Assembly: GCA_964612515.1 (NCBI GenBank) | Contig: CAZTCX010000116.1 | Location: forward strand, 1 to 11,587 | Source of the DNA: SABY01 sp964612515 | GTDB lineage: Bacteria; Bacteroidota; Bacteroidia; Bacteroidales; 4484-276 | DNA length: 11,587 bases | Direction of reading: 5' to 3' | In this document: piece after piece, positions 1 through 7,045 of the stretch | Layout: every line of letters begins with the position of its first letter | Numbering within the stretch: position 1 is the first letter of the stretch | Notes under the pieces: generated by a model | The model's input: the letters and a program-made list of their open reading frames with translations, nothing else | What the model was told of the DNA's origin: nothing | Databases searched by the model: none | Made by a program: the position numbers and the translations under genes

Positions 1-17
1 GACAAAGGTGCCGCGGT
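1..17 (-). terminator. Partial terminator hairpin downstream of the first T9SS gene
   Basis: The first 33 bases match 2675-2707 with only three mismatches. The 2675-2707 copy carries half of a clear intrinsic terminator stem downstream of the paralogous gene. Read on the minus strand, one stem arm and the loop are present here; the other arm and the T-run would lie outside the window. That it terminates the gene ending at 95 is inferred from the second copy. Confidence 0.4.
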
Positions 18-40
18 CTTCATTGTATTATGAGTAAGGA

Positions 41-62
41 AAGGCAGTATTTCAACTGCCTT
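41..62. repeat. Small perfect inverted repeat, possible extra terminator
   Basis: AAGGCAGT (41-48) and ACTGCCTT (55-62) form a perfect 8-bp stem with a 6-base loop, between the stop of the first T9SS gene and the partial terminator. On the minus strand the stem is followed by a T-rich stretch broken by CC, so it could be a weak terminator or mRNA 3' stabiliser. The second T9SS gene lacks this segment. Confidence 0.4.
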
Positions 63-73
63 ATCCCATCGCC

Positions 74-92
74 TTGCGCCATGCGCCATGCG
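74..92. repeat. Short heptamer-type tandem repeat, (A/T)TGCGCC
   Basis: TTGCGCC, ATGCGCC and a partial ATGCG follow each other with a 7-base period. They end three bases from the stop codon of the first T9SS gene. A related degenerate array sits at the matching place beside the pseudogene remnant (2352-2385). Confidence 0.5.
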
Positions 93-94
93 AT

Positions 95-2119
95 TTATTT
101 CACAATCATCTTTTTAGTGATGGTTTCGTTGCCGGCTTCTACGGTGTAGAAATAAACGCCTGCCGGTAAGCTGGAAACGTCAAGTGTTATTTCATTGGCT
201 CCAGCCTGAAGTGTACGAGCGGGCAAAGTCTGTACGGTTTGTCCCATCATATTTACAAGCATTACCTTCACCTGTGTGGCCTGGGGCAGGGTTACGCTGA
301 AACGTGTCTGACCAATCGCCGGGTTGGGCATGGTTTGCGATACGGTGGCAGCAATCTGCTTCACAACGGGCTTCTCTTCCATTCCTACCAAAGTAAAGTC
401 AGCCTCATTGAATTTAAAATCCTGAATGTACATGTATTGCACGGGATCATTTATCGTTGCCATCTCTTCATAGGTAAATGGGATGGTGTAGTTGCCATTA
501 CCATCTTCGAGCACTTCATTGCCCATGGCAAAGAAATATGCCTGGAACATGCCACCGCTACCCCAGGTTACGTTAACAGGGCGGTCGGCCATTGCGGCAT
601 CAACAGTGCTGGTATGCGTCACTACATCTACACCACGCACCCAAATGTCGGGAGCATTGTTTTCAGCGGAAATGGTGGTGTCGGTATCGAGCCAACCCAC
701 AAACATTTTGGAGCCGTCGTGGGTACGAGCAATCTGAATACGGTTGTCTTCGGTGTTGTCGCCAAAGTTGCCACGGAATGACACTGGGCGTCCCAGCGGA
801 TAGCCAACCCATGAACCTTCGTTTCCTTTGTCCATCGAAGAGAGCAGGAATGCACTTGTAAATGCATATCCCGATGAGGGCGAAATTCCGGTAGAAATGC
901 TATAAGCATCGGATCCGGTTACACCAACGATAACAGCAATCTGTGGGTTTCCGTAGCTATCAACACTCAGGTCAAAGTCGAAGGCAGTGGTAAATGGAAT
1001 TTGGTCACGGGAAGGCAACGGAGCGTTAAAAAGCTCGCCAATTTCTGTGTCGCTCAGATAATTCAGAACACCGGAAATTCCATCTTCGCCAGCCAGAGCC
1101 ACAGGAATGGCATCACTCCAGGTTGCGCCAGCATCTTCGGTACGCCAGATGATGGGAAAGTAGGACAAGTCTTTGCTAATATCCACCTCACCATTATCAC
1201 CAAGAACAGCATAGTATCCGATTTGTCCATCGGGAGAAAACTCAACTTTAGATTGAGCGGGGCGGGTAACGCCAGACTGCATTATACATTCTAAAGTATA
1301 TTGTTCGTAATCGAAATCCATGGTGGATGTATTCCACACGCCATGATTAACGATCACCTCGTTGAGAAAAACCACCGCACCGCTTCTCCAGTCCTGGTTG
1401 AGGTCGCTCACCCAGAAATGTCCGTTGCTGGTAGTGGTGTAGCCGTCGGGTGTGTATTGGAAAATATTCTCGCCGGGCTTGGAGGTTTCCAGATGTTTGG
1501 TAGTGTCGGTGATATCGCCAATGCTGGCGCGTCCCCATCCATAGCCACCCCATGAGTCGCTGCTGTTGGAGCCATCGAGCGTTGGAGCGAAGAAAGTTAC
1601 ATAAGCGTTGTTGGGATCGGTATTGCCAGCGGGATTAAGAATGCCGTGGTTAGGATAGCGGGCAGCATCTGTATAGTAGCTTCCGCCGGCATTGTTGGTA
1701 GCAGTGTAGCATTCAACCATTAGCGTCCAGGTGAGACCACCATCGGTAGAAATGTCATAACCCAGGTCGCCGGAATAACCACCCGGATCGAGTGTGCCGC
1801 CCATGCGGTGTAGGTGTGTAACGGTGTTGATGTCGGTGTTGGCAGCTAGAATCGAATTTTGACCACTACCATTACCGTAACTAAAACTATTTACGGAAGT
1901 GCCAAGTGAAATAATCGACACAGCATCGGTTGATTTGTAAACTGCCGGTTTCTGGATTTTGTTATCCATTCCAAGCGCACCTTGATTGGTGGGTTCATAG
2001 GCAACCTTTTCAGCAAAGTTTGCCTTCTGGCTCACCACGTTCGATTTGACGCGTGCCTGTTGCGCCATCACAGCGAAACCCAGCGTCATTGCTAATGCAA
2101 AAAGTAGAATCCTTTTCAT
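95..2119 (-). CDS. Secreted Asp-box (BNR-like) protein with T9SS C-terminal sorting domain, copy 1
   Basis: The 674-residue protein is predicted to cross the inner membrane by Sec and the outer membrane by the type IX secretion system, to be released or anchored at the surface. Residues 1-19 form a signal peptide (MKR start, hydrophobic core, A-Q cleavage). Two Asp-box motifs, S-x-D-x-G-x-T-W, are visible as STDGGLTW (124-131) and RTEDAGATW (326-334). These are typical of sialidase-like beta-propellers, and further strands read like weak propeller repeats (for example THDGSKMFVGWLDTD near 466-480). No sialidase FRIP motif was seen, so enzyme activity is not claimed. Residues about 592-674 are a T9SS type A sorting domain: SQTMPNPA, the NMMGQ turn, LPAGVYFYTV and the terminal KKMIVK. 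Cysteines 137 and 278 are conserved in the paralogue at 2717-4741 and may form a disulfide. The ATG is chosen because it begins the signal peptide; a TAnnTTTG promoter lies about 70 bases upstream. The exact substrate or ligand is unknown. Confidence 0.9.
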   Translation of the reverse strand: MKRILLFALAMTLGFAVMAQQARVKSNVVSQKANFAEKVAYEPTNQGALGMDNKIQKPAVYKSTDAVSIISLGTSVNSFSYGNGSGQNSILAANTDINTVTHLHRMGGTLDPGGYSGDLGYDISTDGGLTWTLMVECYTATNNAGGSYYTDAARYPNHGILNPAGNTDPNNAYVTFFAPTLDGSNSSDSWGGYGWGRASIGDITDTTKHLETSKPGENIFQYTPDGYTTTSNGHFWVSDLNQDWRSGAVVFLNEVIVNHGVWNTSTMDFDYEQYTLECIMQSGVTRPAQSKVEFSPDGQIGYYAVLGDNGEVDISKDLSYFPIIWRTEDAGATWSDAIPVALAGEDGISGVLNYLSDTEIGELFNAPLPSRDQIPFTTAFDFDLSVDSYGNPQIAVIVGVTGSDAYSISTGISPSSGYAFTSAFLLSSMDKGNEGSWVGYPLGRPVSFRGNFGDNTEDNRIQIARTHDGSKMFVGWLDTDTTISAENNAPDIWVRGVDVVTHTSTVDAAMADRPVNVTWGSGGMFQAYFFAMGNEVLEDGNGNYTIPFTYEEMATINDPVQYMYIQDFKFNEADFTLVGMEEKPVVKQIAATVSQTMPNPAIGQTRFSVTLPQATQVKVMLVNMMGQTVQTLPARTLQAGANEITLDVSSLPAGVYFYTVEAGNETITKKMIVK

Positions 2120-2186
2120 AATTTTAAATGATTTTGATGAATAAATTTATTAATAAAACAATTTTTACACTCTTTTTTTCAGTCTG

Positions 2187-2218
2187 CAAATATAGGAATA
2201 ACCTGATTTGTGATGCAA
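2187..2218 (-). promoter_or_regulatory. Bacteroidota-type promoter of the first T9SS gene
   Basis: On the minus strand TATATTTG (2194-2187) fits the TAnnTTTG -7 consensus of the Bacteroidota primary sigma factor. TTG at 2218-2216 lies 21 bases upstream and fits the -33 element. The implied AT-rich leader is roughly 60 bases. The second T9SS gene has the same TATATTTGC box at a similar distance, which supports both. Confidence 0.6.
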
Positions 2219-2351
2219 CAACTGATCCATTATTTGATAATTAAAAAAACGGGAGTTCTTTGCCCTTAATCTTCTCTCCACAGCCAAGCCAGTAACGTAT
2301 GGGATGCCAATCCTGAAGGAGATAACAACACTGAATCTCCGCACTTCATGT

Positions 2352-2385
2352 TTTGCGCTTTGCGCCCCGCACCATACGCCATGCC
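2352..2385. repeat. Degenerate heptamer array next to the T9SS gene remnant
   Basis: Units TTTGCGC, TTTGCGC, CCCGCAC, CATACGC and CATGCC follow with a 7-base period. The array ends directly before the stop codon of the remnant at 2388. It resembles the 74-92 array beside the first T9SS gene, so the remnant carries the 3' flank type of gene 1 while its coding part resembles gene 2. Confidence 0.4.
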
Positions 2386-2387
2386 TT

Positions 2388-2537
2388 TTACATCACAATC
2401 ATTTTCATGGTAACAGCTTCTTTGCCAGCTTTTACAGTGTAGAAATAAACACCTGAAGAAAGGTTAGAAACATTAATTTGCATTTCGTTGATGCCAGCCT
2501 GCAGTCTGTTTGCGGGCAATGCCTGAACGGCTTGTCA
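2388..2537 (-). pseudogene. Remnant of a third T9SS paralogue (C-terminal sorting domain only)
   Basis: On the minus strand, 48 sense codons before a TAA stop at 2390-2388 match the end of the gene at 2717-4741 at 42 of 48 residues by eye. They include PANRLQAG, NVSNLSSGVYFYTV and AGKEAVT. The frame is closed upstream by an in-frame TGA (2537-2535) where the intact genes have the G of NMMGQ. Beyond it VNITI, then in another frame SPVFSCTLTKKI, still resemble the preceding strand of the domain (ARFHVTL...IVNVTV). That suggests a short deletion plus a frameshift, with decayed homology reaching to about 2600. The end reads MKMIVM instead of KKMIVK. No signal peptide, promoter or body of the gene is present, so no product is expected. 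Confidence 0.8.
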
Positions 2538-2662
2538 TATCGTTATGTTGACTAAATTTTCTTGGTCAGCGTACACGAAAAAACAGGACTTGCACGGGAG
2601 TTAGAGTTGTTTTGATCGCTTCAGATACCCATCCATGACTGGCTGGGCTACGGATAAGGCAC

Positions 2663-2691
2663 AAAAAAAACCGCGACACAAGTGCCGCGGT
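2663..2691 (-). terminator. Intrinsic terminator of the second T9SS gene
   Basis: On the minus strand ACCGCGGCA, loop CTTG, then TGTCGCGGT form a 9-bp stem with one G-T wobble, followed directly by eight Ts. It starts about 25 bases after the stop codon at 2717. This is a textbook rho-independent terminator and separates transcription of this gene from the downstream remnant and copy 1. Confidence 0.85.
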
Positions 2692-2716
2692 CTTCAATGT
2701 ATTATGAAAACAAAAA

Positions 2717-4741
2717 CTATTTAACAATCATTTTCTTGGTAACAGCTTCTTTGCCGGCTTCTACGGTGTAGAAATACACACCTGAAGAAAGGTTAGAAAC
2801 ATTAATTTGTAGTTCATTCACGCCAGCCTGCAGTCTGTTTGCGGGCAGAGCCTGAACGGTTTGTCCCATCATGTTGGTCACGGTAACATTTACAATAGCA
2901 GCTTCGGCCAGAGTAACGTGGAAACGTGCAACAGAGTTAGCCGGGTTGGGCATGGTTTGCGAAACGGTTACAAATTCCTGTTTTGCAACCGGAGCATCCT
3001 GAATACCTACAAAGGTAAAATCAGACTGGTTGAACTTGAAGTCCTGTATGTATTTATACTGTGTAGGCTGGTCAATTGTTTCAAACTGCTGGTAGGTGAA
3101 TGGGATGGTAAAGTTTCCATTTCCGTCTTCAAGAGCAATGTTGCTCATAACGAAGAATTTGGCCTGGAACATGCCTTCGCTTCCCCAGGTAACGTTGACG
3201 GGTCTATCAGCGCCGGTTTCATTTTGGGTTGCTGCATTTTCTAACAGGTCGTAACCACGAACCCAAATGTCGGGTGCATTATTTTCGGCTGCGATGGTGG
3301 TATCGGTATCAAGCCATGCTACAAACATTTTGGTGCCATCGTGTGAACGGCAAATTTGTGTACGGTTATCTTCTGTAAAGTCGGCGCCAAAGGTACCACG
3401 GAAAGAAACCGGGCGACCCATCTGATGGCCATACCATGAGCCTTCATTACCTTTATCGGTAGAAGAAAGCAGGAATACGCTGGTAAAAGCATAACGTGAA
3501 GAAGGAGAAATACCGGTAGCAATGGTGTAAGGATCAACAGAAACACCAACGATAACGCCAATTTGTGGGTTGCCCCATGCGTCCACGCTCAGGTCGAAGT
3601 CGAAGGCGGTGGTAAAAGGAATTTCATCGCGGGCAGGTACTGGTGCGTTGTAAAGTTCAGCAATTTCAGTATCGCTCAGGTAGTTTTGTACTTCAGCAAT
3701 TCCATCTTCACCGGCTATTGCAACGGGGATAGGGTCAGTCCAGGTCAGGCCGCCATCTTCGGTACGCCACAGAATGGGATAATAGGAAGTGTTAGTTGAA
3801 ATTGGAACAGAACCGTTGTCAGATAAAACTACAATGTAACCAATCTGTCCGTCGGGAGTAAACTCAATTTTCTGTAATGCCGGACGGCTTGCGTCAGGTT
3901 GAGTTTCGCATTCGATAATTTCTTGCTCAAGTGTGTAGGTTTTGGAAGCAGCATCCCAAATGCCATGGCTGATAATGGTTTCGTTCTTCCAAACCAATGC
4001 ACCACTTCTCCAGTCCTGGTTCAAGTCGGCAACCCAGAAATCGCCAAGATCGGTTACTGTGAAAGCATCCGGAATATATTGGAATTTTCCGGCAACGGGG
4101 TCAGAGGAAATTAAGTGTTTGGTAGTGTCCATTACATCACCAATTTTGGCGCGGCCATAACCGTAACCACCCCATGAGTTGGCACCGTTGGTACCATCAA
4201 GCGTAGGGGCAAAGAAAGTTACATAAGCTTCGTTTGGATCGGTGTTGCCAGCCGGGTTGTAGATGCCATGATTGGGATAGCGGGCAGCGTCGGTATAGTA
4301 TTCACCACCGGCGTTGTTGGTAGCTGTGTAACATTCTACCATGTTGGTCCAGGTCATACCACCGTCTTTAGAAACGTCATAACCCAGGTCGCCACTGTAT
4401 CCGCCCGGATCGAGCGTACCGCCCATGCGGTGGAGGTGGGTTACGGTGTTGATGTCGTTGTTGGCAGCAAGAATAGATTTTTGTCCGCCGGCATAGCCGT
4501 AGCTGTATGCGTTGGCCGAAGTTCCTATGTCGATAATGGACACGGCGTCGGTTGATTTGTAAACTGCAGGGCGCTGAATCTGATATTCTACACCTGTTGC
4601 GTCACTTTGTTGGGGAGCGTAAGCTACCTTGTCGGTACGGTTAATTTTTTCGAACGGTATGTTCGACTTTACAGCGGCATTCTGTGCCATCACTGCAAAT
4701 CCAAACACCATGGTCATAATGAATAGTAGTACTCTTTTCAT
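2717..4741 (-). CDS. Secreted Asp-box (BNR-like) protein with T9SS C-terminal sorting domain, copy 2
   Basis: This 674-residue protein has the same length as the product of 95-2119 and is colinear with it, with most positions identical by eye. Residues 1-19 are the signal peptide (MKRVLLF...AVMA). Asp-boxes are SKDGGMTW (124-131) and RTEDGGLTW (326-334). Near-invariant blocks shared with the paralogue include DINTVTHLHRMGGTLDPGG (96-114), AARYPNHGI, FTTAFDFDLSVD and NNAPDIWVRG. These probably mark the propeller core. The T9SS sorting domain occupies about 592-674 and ends in KKMIVK. Cysteines 137 and 278 are kept, and a third lies in TQICRSHDG. The most divergent parts are residues 20-60, about 205-235 and 500-515, suggesting exposed loops. 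The gene has its own promoter (4808-4841) and terminator (2663-2691), so it is monocistronic. A secreted binding or carbohydrate-related role is possible from the fold, but the function is unknown. Confidence 0.9.
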   Translation of the reverse strand: MKRVLLFIMTMVFGFAVMAQNAAVKSNIPFEKINRTDKVAYAPQQSDATGVEYQIQRPAVYKSTDAVSIIDIGTSANAYSYGYAGGQKSILAANNDINTVTHLHRMGGTLDPGGYSGDLGYDVSKDGGMTWTNMVECYTATNNAGGEYYTDAARYPNHGIYNPAGNTDPNEAYVTFFAPTLDGTNGANSWGGYGYGRAKIGDVMDTTKHLISSDPVAGKFQYIPDAFTVTDLGDFWVADLNQDWRSGALVWKNETIISHGIWDAASKTYTLEQEIIECETQPDASRPALQKIEFTPDGQIGYIVVLSDNGSVPISTNTSYYPILWRTEDGGLTWTDPIPVAIAGEDGIAEVQNYLSDTEIAELYNAPVPARDEIPFTTAFDFDLSVDAWGNPQIGVIVGVSVDPYTIATGISPSSRYAFTSVFLLSSTDKGNEGSWYGHQMGRPVSFRGTFGADFTEDNRTQICRSHDGTKMFVAWLDTDTTIAAENNAPDIWVRGYDLLENAATQNETGADRPVNVTWGSEGMFQAKFFVMSNIALEDGNGNFTIPFTYQQFETIDQPTQYKYIQDFKFNQSDFTFVGIQDAPVAKQEFVTVSQTMPNPANSVARFHVTLAEAAIVNVTVTNMMGQTVQALPANRLQAGVNELQINVSNLSSGVYFYTVEAGKEAVTKKMIVK

Positions 4742-4807
4742 AATTCTGAATGTTTAATTAATAATTTAAAATTTGTTAGTTAAAGATTACTTTATTTTTA
4801 AAGGTTG

Positions 4808-4841
4808 CAAATATAGAATTTTTTTAAAAAACCCGAATCAA
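4808..4841 (-). promoter_or_regulatory. Bacteroidota-type promoter of the second T9SS gene
   Basis: On the minus strand TATATTTG (4815-4808) matches the TAnnTTTG -7 box. TTG at 4841-4839 lies 23 bases upstream, at the long end of accepted spacing. The box is followed by GC, as at the first T9SS gene, and leaves an AT-rich leader of about 60 bases before ATG at 4741. Confidence 0.55.
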
Positions 4842-5060
4842 CGAAAAGCTCTTTTAAAGCTTTCATTTTGATACTGTTCTTATTAAAAAACCCAAACATC
4901 TGCAAAGGTATTTTCAAGTACTAAAGTACAACGCACCAATCAGCAGAAGGTTTAAAATGATCAGTTTGTGGTCAGGATTTGTTAATGTTTATAGCTATTG
5001 TTGAATATTTGAATGAATGTGGCGCGATGTGCTTCTTTTTTTTGCCTGACCCCCGGTCCC
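4842..5060. other. Non-coding spacer, nothing recognised
   Basis: This AT-rich stretch lies upstream of the second T9SS promoter. No convincing open frame, RNA gene or strong hairpin was found. It contains an AGCTCTTTTAAAGCT near-palindrome at about 4848-4862 of unknown meaning. It ends at the left border of the palindromic repeat element. Confidence 0.3.
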
Positions 5061-5316
5061 TCTCCAAATGGCTGCGGTGTGCACACATTTTTCACTAACC
5101 CTGCCCTTCAGGGCGGGGTTCAGGTGAACTGCTCCACTATCCGCGGGCTTTAGCCCGCAGTCCTTTCAAATCGGTGTTTTTTCATAAAATCAAAACCTTC
5201 TTTATGTTTGGGCTAAAGCCCCAACGGCTTTCGCGTCCTTTGATCCCCGGCCAAAAGGCCGGGGTTAGTAATCCTTGCCCCATAACATTTGTGTGTACAC
5301 CATAGCCAAATGGAGA
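5061..5316. repeat. Palindromic interspersed element, long copy with nested hairpins
   Basis: The outer arms 5061-5086 and 5291-5316 are inverted repeats matching at 21 of 26 positions; both contain the TGGCT..GGTGT.CACAC pattern. The left arm continues as ACATTTTTCACTAACCCTGC, which recurs in the copy at 7046-7147, and the right side shares GGGGTTAGTAATCCTTGC with that copy. Inside are extra palindromes: CCTGCCCTTCAGGGCGGGG (5099-5117), GCGGGCTTTAGCCCGC (5143-5158), GGGCTAAAGCCC (5210-5221) and a perfect CCCCGGCC-AAAA-GGCCGGGG hairpin (5245-5264). There is no transposase. It looks like a non-autonomous REP/MITE-type element, here longer than its sister by about 150 bases of internal palindromes. 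Whether it is mobile is inferred. Confidence 0.7.
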
Positions 5317-5474
5317 AGGGAGCTCTCCTGTCTGGCCGTGTGCGTGTTTGTTAAACGAAACGCTTTGTCTGTGTTTTCACTTTATGCTACGAAAGGAAGC
5401 TCCTATACCCGCTTCAGGGGGGGTATTAGCGGCAGAAAAAACAAAACTATTGTTTTAAGCATGACCGCTTAATG
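5317..5474. other. Non-coding spacer between two repeat elements
   Basis: No credible gene is seen. A 65-codon frame from a TTG at 5275 crosses the repeat arm and has no RBS or recognisable product. A short inverted repeat TACCC(GCTTCAGGG)GGGTA near 5407-5425 is the only visible structure. Confidence 0.3.
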
Positions 5475-5612
5475 CTACTTTAACAGATTAAGTTCTAACG
5501 GAAAAATCAATCCACTTTAACCCCAACCCTATAGGGAGGTGGATGGATTTTTCTGCATTCTCCCTTTAGGGTTCGGGGTAAAAATGCAGAAAAATCTAAT
5601 GTGTTAAAGTAG
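5475..5612. repeat. Nested inverted-repeat element with two competing hairpins
   Basis: The outer arms CTACTTTAACAGATTA (5475-5490) and its inverted partner (5597-5612) match at 15 of 16 positions. Inside, 5501-5515 pairs with 5539-5553 (14 of 15), and 5546-5558 pairs perfectly with 5584-5596 (13 bases). Both pairings use 5546-5553, so they exclude each other in a single strand. CCCCAACCCTATAGGGAG (5521-5538) is also an inverted partner of 5560-5578, with small differences. The element sits just past the stop of the acetyltransferase gene. There is no T-run after the stem on either strand, so it is not a standard terminator. A MITE-like element is the likeliest reading. Confidence 0.65.
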
Positions 5613-5633
5613 AATTAAAAAGTTGTGATATTC

Positions 5634-6803
5634 CTACTCTTTTCCCAGCGTTTTGGCATGTTGTGGGGCAGCACCTTCGGTGAAAAGTTTACGGTAGGTG
5701 ATATGCTTTTTTCCAAACTTACCCCCCACAGCCTCATGCAGTGCCTGCATCTGCGGGTTGAAATCGCCTACCCACGAAAGCTCTATCTCGCGGTATTGTG
5801 GGCGATGATCAAATACGCTGCGCAACTGCCTGAAGATGCCCGACTCGATGCCCCGCTTCTGAAACCTAGGCACCACGCCCATTACCGTAATGCGCGTACG
5901 CTGTATCTCACCTCTTTTTTTGTAATAAACAAATCGCAGCATGTTCCACCAGTGGAGCTTGCCATCGAAATGCCTGAATATTTGGTTGGCATCCGGGAAC
6001 ATCACCAAAAAGGCGATGGGTTTTCCTTCAAAATAGGCAAACCAGATAATCTCAGGATCGAGGATGGGGCGGGCTTTTTTGAGCGAGGTTTTGATGTCAA
6101 GCTCATTGAGCGGCGTGTAATGTTCGTGGTTGGCCCATCCTTCGTCGTAAACCTGCTTGAGGTCGCTGATATACTTGTCTGCTTTTTTGTAATCGAAATG
6201 CTCGAAACTGATGCCGGGGCGCTGGCTGATCCAGTCGGCAATTTTCCAGAAGCGCTCCGGAAAAGGCACCGACATGTCGAGATGATTGGTTACCTGCTCA
6301 AAATAATTGGTAAACCCGTATGACTCGAAAAGATGCCGGTAGTAGGGCGGATTGTAGTTCATGCCATAGCTCTGCTGCATGAAGCCATCCACGAGCAAGC
6401 CCCAGAAGTTATCGTTTTCACCAAAATTTATCGGGCCATCCATCGCCTGCATCCCTCTTTTCTGAAGCCATTCGCGGGCAGTGTCAAAAATAAATGCAGC
6501 CGCAACTTCGTCGTCGGGACATTCGAAAAAACCCATGCCGCCGGTGGGCTGTTCGTAGGTATTTGCTTTTTTGTGATTAACAAAAGCCGCAGTCCTGGCA
6601 ATGTCGGCTCCCTGTGAATTGGTAAAAATCCAGCGGATGGCTTCGCCATGATCAAAGTACGCGTTGCGCGCAGGATCAAACACGGCTTCGATGTCGTCGT
6701 CGAGCGGGGCAATCCAGTTTTTGTCGTTGCGATAGATGCGACGCGCCACATCACGAAACCTAGCGGCTTCGCTACGGCTTTTTACTTCTGTAATTTTCAT
6801 CAT
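5634..6803 (-). CDS. GNAT-superfamily (YghO-like) N-acetyltransferase
   Basis: The 389-residue soluble protein resembles the large GNAT-like family that includes E. coli YghO. Its acceptor substrate is not known. The N-terminal part (MKITEVKSRSEAARF, then RNDKNWIAPL at 25-34) and the central signature GPINFGENDNFWGLLVDGF (123-141) are typical of this family. The acetyl-CoA-binding loop of the GNAT fold is likely VVPRFQKRGIESGIF (310-324), after the beta-strand RTRITVMG. The C-terminal ELSWVGDFNPQMQALHEAVG (341-360) and HITYRK complete the fold. The frame opens further, to a TTG at 6833, but that codon lies inside a TAnnTTTG promoter box. The ATG at 6803 is therefore taken; the adjacent ATG at 6800 is equally possible. 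No Shine-Dalgarno sequence is seen. The gene is a single unit, flanked by repeat elements and divergent from the LptF/G gene. Confidence 0.85.
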   Translation of the reverse strand: MMKITEVKSRSEAARFRDVARRIYRNDKNWIAPLDDDIEAVFDPARNAYFDHGEAIRWIFTNSQGADIARTAAFVNHKKANTYEQPTGGMGFFECPDDEVAAAFIFDTAREWLQKRGMQAMDGPINFGENDNFWGLLVDGFMQQSYGMNYNPPYYRHLFESYGFTNYFEQVTNHLDMSVPFPERFWKIADWISQRPGISFEHFDYKKADKYISDLKQVYDEGWANHEHYTPLNELDIKTSLKKARPILDPEIIWFAYFEGKPIAFLVMFPDANQIFRHFDGKLHWWNMLRFVYYKKRGEIQRTRITVMGVVPRFQKRGIESGIFRQLRSVFDHRPQYREIELSWVGDFNPQMQALHEAVGGKFGKKHITYRKLFTEGAAPQHAKTLGKE

Positions 6804-6830
6804 AAAAAATGTGTTGTGAATCGCGAACAG

Positions 6831-6838
6831 CAAAAGTA
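6831..6838 (-). promoter_or_regulatory. Probable -7 promoter box of the acetyltransferase gene
   Basis: On the minus strand TACTTTTG (6838-6831) fits TAnnTTTG and leaves a leader of about 25 bases to the ATG at 6803. No TTG was found at the usual 17-23 base spacing, so the -33 half is weak or absent. Confidence 0.45.
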
Positions 6839-6930
6839 ACGTATTAATTTTTGTAATTTTTTAGGTTCTAATACTGGCAACAATTGTGTCAGCCATTTCG
6901 TCGCCAACACCCCGACCCCCGACCTTCTTT

Positions 6931-6948
6931 GTCCGTCGGCTGACGGAC
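6931..6948. repeat. Perfect 7-bp palindrome GTCCGTC-GGCT-GACGGAC
   Basis: The arms 6931-6937 and 6942-6948 are exact inverted repeats around a 4-base loop. It lies in the 490-base spacer between the divergent acetyltransferase and LptF/G genes, upstream of the repeat element at 7046. There is no T-run, so a terminator is unlikely; it resembles a REP-type hairpin. Confidence 0.5.
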
Positions 6949-7045
6949 GGAGACGTGATATCTCTTTCCTGGCTTAGCGTAAAATCCCAAGCGAAAAGTT
7001 CTTCTCAACGAACTCCCATAAAGCCGGTCAGATGCGCTCCTCACT

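Noticed and set aside
239..1555. Plus-strand open frames opposite the first T9SS gene (for example 239-781)
   Set aside because: They are antisense shadows: the minus-strand frame has a signal peptide, Asp-boxes, a sorting domain and a close paralogue, while the opposite frames have no recognisable domain or start context. The same holds opposite 2717-4741.
5061..5316. Complete insertion sequence
   Set aside because: There is no transposase frame between the inverted ends; the interior is made of short palindromes.
5275..5472. 65-codon frame in the repeat spacer
   Set aside because: It starts at a TTG inside the palindromic element, crosses a repeat arm and encodes no recognisable sequence. 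No RBS or promoter is seen.
5475..5612. Intrinsic terminator for the acetyltransferase gene
   Set aside because: Strong stems exist, but none is followed by a T-run on the minus strand, and the outer arms point to an element rather than a terminator.
5625..6323. 232-codon plus-strand frame opposite the acetyltransferase gene
   Set aside because: The minus-strand frame contains GNAT/YghO family motifs in order; the plus frame is its complement with no independent support.
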